A stretch of 64,000 nt of DNA from Desulfamplus sp. (GCA_015231615.1 JADGBE010000002.1:1-64000); one strand, 5' to 3'. Numbered from the stretch's first letter, positions 1 through 7,296 are shown. A program made the numbers and translations. The notes: a model not told the origin generated them from the sequence alone.

Positions 1-1
1 T

Positions 2-136
2 ACAGGAACCTGTTCGTTCATGGCAGCTTCCCTGTTCTGGTTTTATCGTTGTTTGATTGCATTGGCTCTTTATGAAAAGTCAGAGCCTGAAGAGCAAACC
101 AAAATAATAGAAGATGTGGAAACATGGTGTAATTAA
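2..136 (+). CDS. 3' end of an unidentified gene (partial)
   Basis: An open frame enters from the left edge and stops at TAA 134-136, giving 44 residues that end in ALYEKSEPEEQTKIIEDVETWCN. The composition, an aromatic and hydrophobic helix with FWFYRCLIALALY followed by an acidic helix, looks like a real protein C-terminus. It recalls the helical-repeat part of large ATPase/serine-threonine kinase/sensor fusion proteins, which often carry an FYxSLALLA-type helix, but 44 residues are too few for a firm call. Direction and stop are clear; function is not. Confidence 0.45.
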   Translation, partial: TGTCSFMAASLFWFYRCLIALALYEKSEPEEQTKIIEDVETWCN

Positions 137-161
137 AGATTTAATGCAAATTAAGGGTTGA

Positions 162-226
162 CCAATCCACTGAAATATTTAGTATTGAGAAATCACAATT
201 TTAACATTAAATAAGCAATGGATTGG
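162..226. repeat. Widely spaced inverted repeat upstream of the ArsS locus
   Basis: CCAATCCA (162-169) and TGGATTGG (219-226) form 8 bp arms separated by 49 bp in the 163 bp gap between the upstream partial gene and the small ORF at 300. It could be an operator or simply chance; no promoter or known box can be assigned. The rest of the gap shows nothing recognisable. Confidence 0.25.
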
Positions 227-299
227 CGTGAACTTTTAATAACCATATTCGTTTATATTTGTCAAAAATATAAAGAAGAAACTAAGGATATTTAGATTT

Positions 300-407
300 A
301 TGGAGACCTATTACAATCCCGAAGACCTTGCTAAGTTTGGAGAAATCGGTAAAGATGCCCCAGAACTTGCAAAGAAATATTTTGTAAAGCAAAACAGGAG
401 CGATTAA
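300..407 (+). pseudogene. Truncated carboxymuconolactone decarboxylase/AhpD-like fragment
   Basis: A 35-residue ORF begins METYYNPEDLAKFGEIG and continues KDAPELAKKYF before diverging to VKQNRSD and a stop. From memory, the first 28 residues match the N-terminus of the roughly 100-residue carboxymuconolactone decarboxylase (AhpD-like peroxidase) proteins commonly encoded beside ArsS-type radical SAM genes. The part that would carry the catalytic CxxC is missing. Its TAA overlaps the ATG of the radical SAM gene by one base (TAATG, 405-409), so translation of the two is probably coupled. That may be why the fragment remains open. It is probably a deletion remnant; a functional short peptide is possible but unsupported. 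Confidence 0.55.
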
Positions 408-1357
408 TGCCAATTCCTTCAACGTTAGAGCCTTTTTTCCAGTGCCTTTTAAAAAACGACATCAAGATATACCGCAAAAAAGCCACTATTTTGCAGATTA
501 ATGTTGGTTTTTTATGTAATCAGGTATGCCGACACTGTCATCTTAATGCTGGTCCAAACAGAACGGAAGTAATGAACTACGAAACAGCAGAGGCAGTAAT
601 AGCTTATGCAAAACGGTGCTATTTTGAAGTAATTGACATCACAGGCGGCGCCCCTGAAATGAACCCCAATATCAACATGCTTATTGAGAAACTTGCCCCT
701 CTTACATCAAAACTTATATTTCGTTCTAATTTGACAGCTTTAAATGATGGTAAAAAAGATGAACTAATCCATCTTTTAAAATATCACCACACTGCAATTG
801 TTGCCTCTTTTCCCTCTTTAAATGATTCGCAAACAGATTCCCAGAGAGGGCATAATGTTTTCCAAAAAAGCATAGAGACACTAAGAAAACTAAATGAAAT
901 CGGTTATGGACAAGCCAATACAGGATTAGAATTAAGTTTAGTATCCAACCCTTCAGGTGCTTTTCTTCCTCCTTCACAGGAAAAAACAGGAAAAAGATTT
1001 CATGATTTATTGAAACAGAAGCAAGGAATCGTTTTTAATGATTTTTTTAGTTTTGCAAATGTTCCTTTAGGAAGATTCCGTAATTGGCTCATTGAATCTG
1101 AAAATTATGAAGACTATATGAGAACACTTGCATCTTCATTTAATCCTGAAGCGGTCCAAGGATTAATGTGTCGGACATTGGTATCAATATCTTGGGACGG
1201 CTATCTTTATGACTGCGATTTTAATCAGGCAGAGAATATATATATTGGTGGTCGTAAGGTTCATGTCTCGGAAATGCAGGGTTGCCCAGAAGAAGGTACC
1301 GCTATTGCTGTGGGTAATCACTGTTATACTTGTACTGCTGGTTCAGGATTTACTTGA
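407..1357 (+). CDS. ArsS-like radical SAM/Cys-rich protein
   Basis: This 316-residue protein has the radical SAM CxxxCxxC cluster motif near residue 37 (CNQVCRHCHLNAGPNR), the glycine motif DITGGAPEMNPN, and a Cys-rich C-terminal part with MCRTLVSISWDGYLYDCDFNQ and a final CYTC. These are the landmarks of the radical SAM/Cys-rich (ArsS) family, whose members are linked to arsenosugar formation, where SAM supplies the 5'-deoxyadenosyl group. The protein ends in CTAGSGFT; relatives I recall extend to a further Cys-Gly-Gly tail, so the extreme C-terminus may be shortened. Two glycosyltransferases of the types named for arsenosugar biosynthesis lie 1-2.5 kb away on the other strand, which supports the family call. 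Substrate is inferred from family context only. Confidence 0.8.
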   Translation: MPIPSTLEPFFQCLLKNDIKIYRKKATILQINVGFLCNQVCRHCHLNAGPNRTEVMNYETAEAVIAYAKRCYFEVIDITGGAPEMNPNINMLIEKLAPLTSKLIFRSNLTALNDGKKDELIHLLKYHHTAIVASFPSLNDSQTDSQRGHNVFQKSIETLRKLNEIGYGQANTGLELSLVSNPSGAFLPPSQEKTGKRFHDLLKQKQGIVFNDFFSFANVPLGRFRNWLIESENYEDYMRTLASSFNPEAVQGLMCRTLVSISWDGYLYDCDFNQAENIYIGGRKVHVSEMQGCPEEGTAIAVGNHCYTCTAGSGFT

Positions 1358-1488
1358 GGAGGGGCCATAAAGACCTGAGGTTCAGGTAAATAGAATTCCT
1401 GCAAAACTTGAATTGCCCCCTTGAGTTTGCTGGATAGAAAATGGGTTTTGTAGGATGTCAAATATTTAAAGCATTAGAGGAAGATAAG

Positions 1489-2184
1489 ATGAATATAAAA
1501 AGTTCAAGAGTAGTTGTTATTTTAGCTGTAGCGGCAATTATCGGGTTATTTTTTGCAATGGGTATGCAAAAGTATTTGACTTTTGAGTATCTTAAATCGA
1601 GCCAAACCCTATTTCAATCATACTACAAAGAGCATCAGTTGATTACAATAGCCAGTTATATGGCACTCTATATCACTATCACCTCTTTATCCTTGCCCGG
1701 GGCGGCTGTAATGACATTAGCAGGGGCTGCCATTTTTGGTCTTTGGCTGGGGCTTCTATTGGTATCTTTTGCCAGTAGTATTGGGGCAACAATAGCATTT
1801 TTGACTTCCCGTTTTTTATTAAGAAATTATGTTCAACAAAAATTTGGAGAAAAATTAAAGATTGCTAACGATGGAATTGAAAAAGATGGAGCTTTTTATC
1901 TTTTCACTCTTCGGCTTGTTCCTCTGTTTCCTTTTTTTATAATTAATCTTGTTATGGGGCTTACCCCAATACGCACATCTGTTTTTTACATTGTCAGCCA
2001 ACTTGGTATGCTTCCGGGAACTCTTGTTTATATCAATGCGGGCAGGCAGCTTGGAAAAATTGAATCTTTAACTGGAATTTTATCTCTTGAACTTATCTTA
2101 TCATTTGCACTATTGGGAGTTTTCCCTTTGATTGCAAAAAAAGCTGTTTCTATCGTCAGACTTAAAAAAAATATTAAAAATTAA
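1489..2184 (+). CDS. TVP38/TMEM64 (VTT/DedA-like) membrane protein
   Basis: I chose ATG 1489 (MNIKSSRVVVIL) because AGAGGAAG at 1476-1483 sits 5 bp upstream; the ATG at 1441 has no ribosome site. The product is 231 residues with an N-terminal transmembrane helix and the VTT-domain core: SLPGAAVMTLAGAAIFGLW, then VSFASSIGATIAFLTSRFLLR, then LRLVPLFPFFIINLVMGLT. This is the conserved G/P-rich re-entrant signature of SNARE-associated/TVP38 proteins of the inner membrane, proposed to act in lipid or small-molecule handling. It follows arsS by 131 bp in the same direction. Specific substrate unknown. Confidence 0.8.
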   Translation: MNIKSSRVVVILAVAAIIGLFFAMGMQKYLTFEYLKSSQTLFQSYYKEHQLITIASYMALYITITSLSLPGAAVMTLAGAAIFGLWLGLLLVSFASSIGATIAFLTSRFLLRNYVQQKFGEKLKIANDGIEKDGAFYLFTLRLVPLFPFFIINLVMGLTPIRTSVFYIVSQLGMLPGTLVYINAGRQLGKIESLTGILSLELILSFALLGVFPLIAKKAVSIVRLKKNIKN

Positions 2185-2188
2185 ATCG

Positions 2189-2215
2189 GTAGAGATGCTA
2201 ACCGTGCGTCTCTAC
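2189..2215. repeat. 27-bp palindrome (GTAGAG...CTCTAC) between convergent genes
   Basis: GTAGAGATGC (2189-2198) pairs with GCGTCTCTAC (2206-2215) through 10 bp with one G-T wobble and a 7-nt loop. It lies between two convergent genes (stops at 2184 and 2226), where it could act as a two-way terminator, although there is no long T run. It shares its ends with five other 27-28 bp palindromes in the window. Confidence 0.6.
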
Positions 2216-2225
2216 ATTCTTACAT

Positions 2226-3035
2226 TCAACTTAAAATAATCTGAGAGCATAATTTTAAATCACTGTTTGACAAAATATAAGCTAAGGTGTGAGAAGTAGA
2301 TATAGATAAATTATTTTGCCCCTCTCCATTGGGGAGGGGGGCGGGGCTAATAGGAATTGCCAATTTATTTATCTGGAATACTATATTGGGGTTCTCACAC
2401 GATTTTAGATTTCCATAATTTTTTTGGCTCTCAAACCATTGAATAAGATCGCTTGATGTATCAATATCTATCCATTCTGGCATTAACTCTACATGCCTGT
2501 TATTAAGCCTTAGTTTTTCCATAGTATCTTCAAATACGCTTTCACTGCTCCACAAAACCCCTTCAAATGCTTCAGGGCAAAAGCTATCAGAGCTAAAACC
2601 AATTAGCCAATATCCGCCGTCATTTGCAGGACCTATTACAGCGTCAGATGTTTTAAGTTTTAAAAATGCCTGCCAAAACATCTCTTCAGGCAAATCAGGC
2701 GAATCACTACCAATTAGAAGAGCTTTTTCATAGCCTGCTTTAAATACCTCTTCAAACGATTGTCTCATTCTAACTCCTAAATCCCCATCGCTTTGAGCCT
2801 TGTAATAAAATTTATCTCCAAGCCAGTTACGAAAAAACAACTCTGTATCTTGATTGTTTGGGGAGTAAGAGATGATTATATCTTGAGATAATTTTTTGAG
2901 CATCTGAGTTAAATCTAAAATAAAACAGCGATATAAATTAAGAGCATGAAAAGAGCCAATATCATTGGCAAGACGTGTTTTTACGCAGCCATCTTTAGGA
3001 AGTTTAACATAAAATATGATGCACTCTTTTTTCAC
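2226..3035 (-). CDS. TIGR04282-type (DUF2064) glycosyltransferase
   Basis: 269 residues. The N-terminal 205 or so match the DUF2064/TIGR04282 glycosyltransferase pattern: IIFYVKLPKDGCVKTRLA (nucleotide-binding loop), ALLIGSDSPDLPEE (metal-binding acidic motif) and DAVIGPANDGGYWLIGF. NCBI names this family an arsenosugar biosynthesis glycosyltransferase; it is a GT-A fold, probably cytosolic. The last 60 residues (including PAPLPNGEGQNN) are not family-like. They are translated from a GC-rich dispersed repeat (2318-2366) plus flanking sequence, so the original C-terminus has probably been replaced. Start at ATG 3035 (MKKECIIFYVK). Confidence 0.8.
   Translation of the reverse strand: MKKECIIFYVKLPKDGCVKTRLANDIGSFHALNLYRCFILDLTQMLKKLSQDIIISYSPNNQDTELFFRNWLGDKFYYKAQSDGDLGVRMRQSFEEVFKAGYEKALLIGSDSPDLPEEMFWQAFLKLKTSDAVIGPANDGGYWLIGFSSDSFCPEAFEGVLWSSESVFEDTMEKLRLNNRHVELMPEWIDIDTSSDLIQWFESQKNYGNLKSCENPNIVFQINKLAIPISPAPLPNGEGQNNLSISTSHTLAYILSNSDLKLCSQIILS
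2318..2366. repeat. Dispersed GC-rich repeat, copy 1 (in the 3' end of a glycosyltransferase gene)
   Basis: The hairpin part CCCCTCTCCATTGGGGAGGG starts at 2319 and is followed by GGGGCTAATAGGAATTGCCAATTT. The same layout, a C-rich/G-rich hairpin followed by AGGA(A/G)TTGCCAATT, recurs inside the adenine deaminase gene at 10553-10648. It stands out from the AT-rich surroundings and is read as PAPLPNGEGQNN in the glycosyltransferase frame. Confidence 0.65.
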
Positions 3036-3136
3036 GGTTCTTTTCCTGAGTTAATAAATATTTGGTGCTGCTATAAAACATTAGGAAATTCATGTCAAAG
3101 ATTTAGGTAGATTCACAACTTGGTTGTATGTTGGTT

Positions 3137-3871
3137 TCACTTTTTATTATGAAAAATTTTATAATATTTTAGCAGACGATAAGGAGATATTCCAATCCTA
3201 AAGAGTAATGCCAAAATAAATGATCGGAGAGAACAATATAAAACGCCCTCCTTTTCCCAACGTCTTGCAGATGTTTGAACCCATTTATCACTAATAAAAA
3301 CCCTATCTTTAAGCCTCCTTATTCTGAGCATAATATCAATATCTTCCATAATTGGAATCTCTGAAAATCCGCCAATTTTTTGAAAATACGATTTTGAGAT
3401 AAATATAGCCTGATCTCCGTAAGGGATGCGTGTCAGACGGCAACGCAGTGATGCAAAAAACTCAATTAATCTGTAAATCTTGCGTTGGCTATCAAACCGC
3501 AATTTGAATGCACCAGCTTTGTATTGACCTGTTTTTATAACTTTATCAATATGAGTTAAAGCATCTGAAGGAAGTTTTGTATCAGCATGTAGGAAAATCA
3601 AAATATCTCCATCAGCAAGTTCTGCCCCTCTATTCATCTGTATTCCGCGTCCCGACTGGCTGATAGCTAATTTTATTTTAGGATAGGAAGATAAAAAGGT
3701 CGGTTTAATGTGCTTTATAGTGCTTTTTTCACTATCTCCATCTACAATAATGATCTCAAAGAGATGATCTGCAAATTGTTGGCATAACTTACTAATACAG
3801 ATGTTTATAGATGGGCCTTCATACAGTACGGGTATAATAAATGAAAACAAATGATGAACTCCTACTTCCAA
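3137..3871 (-). CDS. TIGR04283-type family 2 glycosyltransferase
   Basis: 244 residues with a GT2 fold: FSFIIPVLYEGPSINICISKL at the N-terminus, EIIIVDGDSEKST, then GRGIQMNRGAELADGDILIFLHADTKLP (the DXD-like HAD), and PYGDQAIFISKSYFQKIGGFSEIPIMEDIDIMLRIRR. This is the signature of the TIGR04283 arsenosugar-type glycosyltransferases, usually encoded with the TIGR04282 type, as here (101 bp apart, same strand). Together with ArsS they suggest a route to a glycosylated arsenic compound or a related sugar lipid. That pathway assignment is inference. Confidence 0.8.
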   Translation of the reverse strand: MEVGVHHLFSFIIPVLYEGPSINICISKLCQQFADHLFEIIIVDGDSEKSTIKHIKPTFLSSYPKIKLAISQSGRGIQMNRGAELADGDILIFLHADTKLPSDALTHIDKVIKTGQYKAGAFKLRFDSQRKIYRLIEFFASLRCRLTRIPYGDQAIFISKSYFQKIGGFSEIPIMEDIDIMLRIRRLKDRVFISDKWVQTSARRWEKEGVLYCSLRSFILALLFRIGISPYRLLKYYKIFHNKK

Positions 3872-3941
3872 TTATAATATTGCCTTAAGAGCCTGTCTTT
3901 ATATTGGCATACAGAATTGCCAGTTAGTCTGTGAAAGCAGC

Positions 3942-4039
3942 TCAAATGGCTGATTTAATAGCTTTCTTCAAATCTGGAATTGAAGAAATAAAGCCCATTA
4001 GCCCGAGAACAAAAAAACAAAGCCAACTAACAAAGACAT
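3942..4039 (-). pseudogene. Small frameshifted ORF beyond the attC site
   Basis: On the minus strand ATG 4039 opens MSLLVGFVFLFSG and stops, while the neighbouring frame continues LMGFISSIPDLKKAIKSAI to TGA at 3942-3944. A single-base shift near 4003 would join them into a 32-33 residue hydrophobic peptide. It lies just downstream of the attC site, where a following cassette gene would start. I recognise no family; it may be a decayed cassette ORF or chance. Confidence 0.25.
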
Positions 4040-4103
4040 AACAATGTTATCACTATTGTCGTGCCAACGCTGGGCTAATGCTTCCCAAATATGGTGATTG
4101 TCC

Positions 4104-4165
4104 TTCTAACGACCAATCTCACCGGCGGCAATGGAATTGCCGTCCGGTGCAGCGTCTTGTTAGAT
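4104..4165 (-). other. attC site (integron cassette recombination site)
   Basis: Read on the minus strand: R'' ATCTAAC (4165-4159), a 9-nt spacer, left arm CACCGG-A-CGGCAAT (4149-4136), a 3-nt loop, right arm ATTGCCGCCGGTG (4132-4120), a 9-nt spacer, then R' GTTAGAA (4110-4104). The arms pair over 13 bp with a single extrahelical base (4143), the spacers are unpaired, and the R boxes match RYYYAAC and GTTRRR. Boxes, bulge, unpaired spacer and a 62 bp length are the features of an integron attC. The stop codon of the preceding gene lies inside R'', as is usual for cassettes. Confidence 0.82.
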
Positions 4166-5476
4166 GGTTTTTGGTGGCACATCTACTGTCTTAAGCACTC
4201 CTTCTTTCTTTAATTTATCAATTGTTTCTTTGAGTTCCCATAAAGGGACATTTATCTTTTCGGCAATTGATAGACTACTTAATGATCCGTCACAATAAGC
4301 CAAGAAATTCATCATGTCTCTTACTTGTGAGCCACTACTTTTGGTGCTGATCGTTGGATACAATCCTCTTTTTCCAAGTTGTGGTTCACAGAGAACTGTA
4401 GAAGATAATAGCTCATCCATTTCAAGGCATTCAATTGCCCTTGTTAGTACTTCGTAACCTCCAAGTAAACCAGTTGGAGTAACGAGGTTTAAGTCATCTA
4501 AGGATGTATGGTACTCAGGATAGCGACCGTATTTGGTACGCATTATCGAACAAATAGGTAAGTCTATTCCTGGGCTGCAATATTGACGTTCGTCACTCCC
4601 TCTATCCAAAAAACTATAGCTTACAAATTGAGGCTGCATATGTTTCAGCACGTGCAATGCCGCTTTATCTGAAAGGGTTTTTTCTTGACGAGATGGCAAA
4701 TACGAATAGGCTCTATCATCTCCAATACAAGTAACATTAAATCCTGCAACGACATTTCGTTGCAGAGATTCGTAATTTCTGCTCAGATATGTTATCGATC
4801 CTATTGTCTCAGGAATTATGATAATGCGATAAGTGTATTTTCGATACTCGAGTTCTGAAATCCACTTAGCTAAAAACGTCGCAACAACAGGGCCAGAAAG
4901 TTCATTATTTGCCATTGAGGGGTGGCAAAGGTAGCTGGAAATAAATATCTCTTTCTCTGAATCTCCCAAAATAATCAATTCTCCATAGGAGAGAGACCCG
5001 TTTTTTAACTCACTGTCAATAAATACGTGGTAGTCACCTGATGTTAATTGCTCTCTTTCCTTTTGAGTAATACAGAATCCCCAACGTTCTTTATAGTATG
5101 AAGTGACATAAGGAATTGCATCAGGTTGTTGAGGAAGTGAATACAAATGCTCTTGTAATTCATCATAATCAATTACCTTATTGATTGGTATTGAGTATCC
5201 AACTACATGCAAATTTGATTGCTTGAAATCGCAAATATTATTTCCGCTTGGGGTGACTATATAGGCATCCTTTATATTCCATTCCTTTGGTACTTCCCAA
5301 TCAAAGCACTTTGTTCCTGTGGGTACCTCGATTGCTTTTATGCCTGGAACATGCTTTTGTAAAATTGCTAATGACTGGCGAAAGCCATCGCCTGTTATAC
5401 TTCGACAAATAGGAAAAAGCTCCTGACACAACTCGTGCATCTCCTCACCCAAATTAGACATCCTCTTCTCCTTCAA
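4160..5476 (-). CDS. DUF4910 aminopeptidase-like protein
   Basis: 438 residues. The N-terminal motif ELCQELFPICRSITGDGFRQ is the hallmark of the DUF4910 (M28-like) family. Likely zinc ligands are in SSYLCHPSMANNELSG (His), PETIGSITYL (Glu), RGSDERQYCSPG (Asp) and YHTSLDDL (His). A C-terminal winged-helix-like part (residues about 380-438, SLSIAEKINVPLWELKETIDKLKKEGVL) follows the peptidase fold. Such proteins are often encoded in surface polysaccharide clusters and probably act on an amide-linked sugar or amino-acid substituent; the exact reaction is unknown. Its start overlaps the upstream acetyltransferase gene by 23 bp, and its TAA is embedded in the attC R'' box. Confidence 0.8.
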   Translation of the reverse strand: MKEKRMSNLGEEMHELCQELFPICRSITGDGFRQSLAILQKHVPGIKAIEVPTGTKCFDWEVPKEWNIKDAYIVTPSGNNICDFKQSNLHVVGYSIPINKVIDYDELQEHLYSLPQQPDAIPYVTSYYKERWGFCITQKEREQLTSGDYHVFIDSELKNGSLSYGELIILGDSEKEIFISSYLCHPSMANNELSGPVVATFLAKWISELEYRKYTYRIIIIPETIGSITYLSRNYESLQRNVVAGFNVTCIGDDRAYSYLPSRQEKTLSDKAALHVLKHMQPQFVSYSFLDRGSDERQYCSPGIDLPICSIMRTKYGRYPEYHTSLDDLNLVTPTGLLGGYEVLTRAIECLEMDELLSSTVLCEPQLGKRGLYPTISTKSSGSQVRDMMNFLAYCDGSLSSLSIAEKINVPLWELKETIDKLKKEGVLKTVDVPPKTI

Positions 5477-6239
5477 TTCGATAAAGTGTATTTTTGGCCT
5501 TGCCCGACTTGATTATATTTGAAACAAAATCATACATATATTGAGCGGGGATTGTTCTTAAGCCAGATCCCTCATTTGGTCTACAACCTGAATATAGACC
5601 CTCTCCCCACATTAGTGCTCCTGCTGGATCTACATGTGTTAGAACACCTTTTTCAATGTTTCGTACAAATAATCCATAGGTTTTTGATTCTGTCTTTCCT
5701 AATTCATCAGTGTAATCAGCACTAAACATTTTGTGATAGCGATATTCAACTTCCAGCATTTCTTCCACATGATGATAGAATGTCATGCTATTTTGATCTG
5801 GCAGGTCTAAAACGGCAATTCGTCCACTCATTTTTCTCAATACAGCAAATGGCGAATCAGTGCCGTATCCACTGAAGTTGTCAATCTTTTTGAATTTATC
5901 AGCGGCAAATCCAATTGCAGCAAACGAATAAATCGGATGACCAGTTCTTACCGCTAGCGGATGCACTCTTCCTGCCTCTGTAAGAGCCCCCATATGGGAA
6001 GGAGTATTTCTTTTGTCAAAGGGAACACCTTTGGTGAAATCAAAATTGAATAGCGGCAACAGTAAGGTGCCTGTTGGCCCAATCGCTTCTAAAAATGATT
6101 CAAGAATATCTTGAGAGGTAAGCCTCATACCTGATTTGAGATGACGTTTAAAAGTCCTCTTGATGCTACTATGCAAAAGGAGAACATCACCTTCTTGTAC
6201 TCCAGCCTCTTTCCATTCATCTACAAGCACTTGTATCAT
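5454..6239 (-). CDS. AAC(3)-family N-acetyltransferase
   Basis: 261 residues with the AAC(3)/YokD fold: VQEGDVLLLHSSIKR, GPTGTLLLPLFNFDFTKG, FDKRNTPSHMGALTEAGRV, RTGHPIYSFAAIG and SPFAVLRKMSGRIAVLDLP, followed by MTFYHHVEEM with the conserved histidine pair. Members acetylate amino groups using acetyl-CoA; besides aminoglycosides, many act on amino sugars in surface glycans. The ribosome site GGAGG lies 7 nt before ATG 6239. Pairing with a DUF4910 gene favours a glycan-modifying role over antibiotic resistance, but its place in a cassette keeps resistance open. It is the first gene of the cassette. Confidence 0.82.
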   Translation of the reverse strand: MIQVLVDEWKEAGVQEGDVLLLHSSIKRTFKRHLKSGMRLTSQDILESFLEAIGPTGTLLLPLFNFDFTKGVPFDKRNTPSHMGALTEAGRVHPLAVRTGHPIYSFAAIGFAADKFKKIDNFSGYGTDSPFAVLRKMSGRIAVLDLPDQNSMTFYHHVEEMLEVEYRYHKMFSADYTDELGKTESKTYGLFVRNIEKGVLTHVDPAGALMWGEGLYSGCRPNEGSGLRTIPAQYMYDFVSNIIKSGKAKNTLYRIEGEEDV

Positions 6240-6274
6240 TCATATCCTCCGAGAGTCGGTTTGTTGGTTTTTGC

Positions 6275-6281
6275 ATCTAAC
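6275..6281 (-). other. Cassette 5' boundary core site
   Basis: GTTAGAT on the minus strand is followed 35 bp later by the ATG of the acetyltransferase gene. It is the complement of the R'' box of the attC at 4104-4165. Upstream (plus positions 6287-6396) I see hairpins but no second attC. Confidence 0.6.
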
Positions 6282-6286
6282 CATTG

Positions 6287-6396
6287 ATTATCAGGTCATT
6301 CTTACCTGATAATACCTTAAATTCCCTATTATCAAGGAAACATTTCCTTGATAACACCCTAAATCTTAACTTATCAAGTCAATTTCCCCTGATAAG
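6287..6396. repeat. Cluster of three TTATCA hairpins
   Basis: Three hairpins lie in a row: ATTATCAGGT/ACCTGATAAT (6287-6296 and 6304-6313), TTATCAAGGAAA/TTTCCTTGATAA (6329-6340 and 6343-6354) and CTTATCA/TGATAAG (6370-6376 and 6390-6396). A further half-site ATTATCAGGG is at 6411-6420. All share TTATCA(A/G)G. They fill the gap between the cassette boundary and the prepilin peptidase gene. They could be a palindromic repeat array, protein-binding sites, or the structured target that received the cassette. Confidence 0.6.
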
Positions 6397-6474
6397 TCGA
6401 TTTTAGCACTATTATCAGGGCATGTTATTAGAATGTATATTGAAACTGATGACAACCAATTTATCAGAGATTGC

Positions 6475-7284
6475 CTAAGATAAAATAGAGAAATACCACG
6501 ATATAAGAGATTCTCCCTGAAAAATATAAATCAATGAAGCAGCCGCAAGATATGGTCCAAAAGGAATCCTAAGTTTAGAATCTGCTTTTCTGGTAATAAT
6601 CATTATTATAATACCAGCAATTGTTCCAAGAAGAGATGAGGCAAATATTGTAAATGCAACACCTTTCCAGCCAGTAGCAGCTCCTATCATTGCAAGAAGT
6701 TTAATGTCGCCTCCCCCCATTCCTTCATCTTTTCTGATAAGATAATAACTTACAGCAACCAAATATAGACTTCCGCCTCCCATAACTATTCCAAGTAAAG
6801 TATCTTTTATAGTCATCTCAGGTATTACAACTGAGGATAACGCAAAGATAAAAATACCGGGTATGGATAAGACATCTGGTATGATTTGAAGGTCAAAATC
6901 AATAAATGATATGACAATCAATACAGCAATAAATGAAAACCAAAAAAGAGACTCAACTGTCAATCCAAATTTAAGAAAAGTTGCTACAGCAAACATTGCT
7001 GTAATAAATTCAACTATTGGATACCTAAAAGATATAGGTTTACGGCAATTCCTACATTTGCCCCGCAGTATAATAAAGCTGATAATTGGGATATTTAGGT
7101 AAAATGGAATTGGAGTTTCACATGCTGGGCAAAATGAACCCGGAAAAACAATCGATTCATCCTTAGGTATCCTGTAAATACAGACATTTAGAAAACTTCC
7201 AATTGATGCACCAAACATAAATATAGCCGCTATAATGGTGCTATCTGATATTAAATTAAAATATTGGCTGATGTAACTTGGCAT
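6475..7284 (-). CDS. pilD: Type IV prepilin peptidase (A24)
   Basis: 269 residues, polytopic inner-membrane protein. The N-terminal segment has GASIGSFLNVCIYRIP and two CxxC pairs (CPACETPIP and CRNCRKPIS) of the cytoplasmic zinc-binding, N-methylating domain. The two catalytic aspartates are in DFDLQIIPD and MGGGDIKLLAMIGA, as in GspO/PilD. It cleaves and N-methylates type IV pilins and type II pseudopilins. A secretin and a GspC-like gene elsewhere in the window fit a type II secretion or pilus system that would need it. Eight or so membrane helices are evident. Confidence 0.9.
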   Translation of the reverse strand: MPSYISQYFNLISDSTIIAAIFMFGASIGSFLNVCIYRIPKDESIVFPGSFCPACETPIPFYLNIPIISFIILRGKCRNCRKPISFRYPIVEFITAMFAVATFLKFGLTVESLFWFSFIAVLIVISFIDFDLQIIPDVLSIPGIFIFALSSVVIPEMTIKDTLLGIVMGGGSLYLVAVSYYLIRKDEGMGGGDIKLLAMIGAATGWKGVAFTIFASSLLGTIAGIIIMIITRKADSKLRIPFGPYLAAASLIYIFQGESLISWYFSILS

Positions 7285-7296
7285 TTTGTAATTCCT

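Larger units (their letters stand above)
4110..6280 (-). mobile_element. Two-gene integron cassette (AAC(3)-like + DUF4910)
   Basis: The element runs on the minus strand from TTAGAT after the G at 6281 to the G at 4110 in the attC R' box. The 5' boundary GTTAGAT (6281-6275) is the exact complement of the attC R'' box ATCTAAC, as expected when a circular cassette opens at GTTAGAT. Both genes point toward attC, and the first starts 35 bp inside the boundary. No integrase or attI is visible, and no attC precedes the 5' boundary, so this is either a lone cassette at a secondary site or the edge of an integrase-less attC cluster. Its base composition looks less AT-rich than the flanks. Confidence 0.7.

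Noticed and set aside
3890-3940. Possible second attC downstream of the frameshifted small ORF (GACTAAC, TGGCA/TGCCA hairpin on the minus strand)
   Set aside because: No GTTRRRY box follows at a plausible distance and the first box fits the consensus poorly; one hairpin alone is not enough.
4055-4075. Sigma54 promoter TTGGCAC on the minus strand near 4068
   Set aside because: The GC element at the proper 12-bp distance is missing and no downstream gene fits.
5454-6239. Calling the AAC(3)-family gene an aminoglycoside resistance gene
   Set aside because: The family also acts on amino sugars, and the overlapping DUF4910 partner points to glycan modification; sequence alone does not settle resistance.
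6287-6396. CRISPR array
   Set aside because: The three hairpins differ in length and sequence and are not evenly spaced direct repeats; no cas genes are present anywhere in the window.
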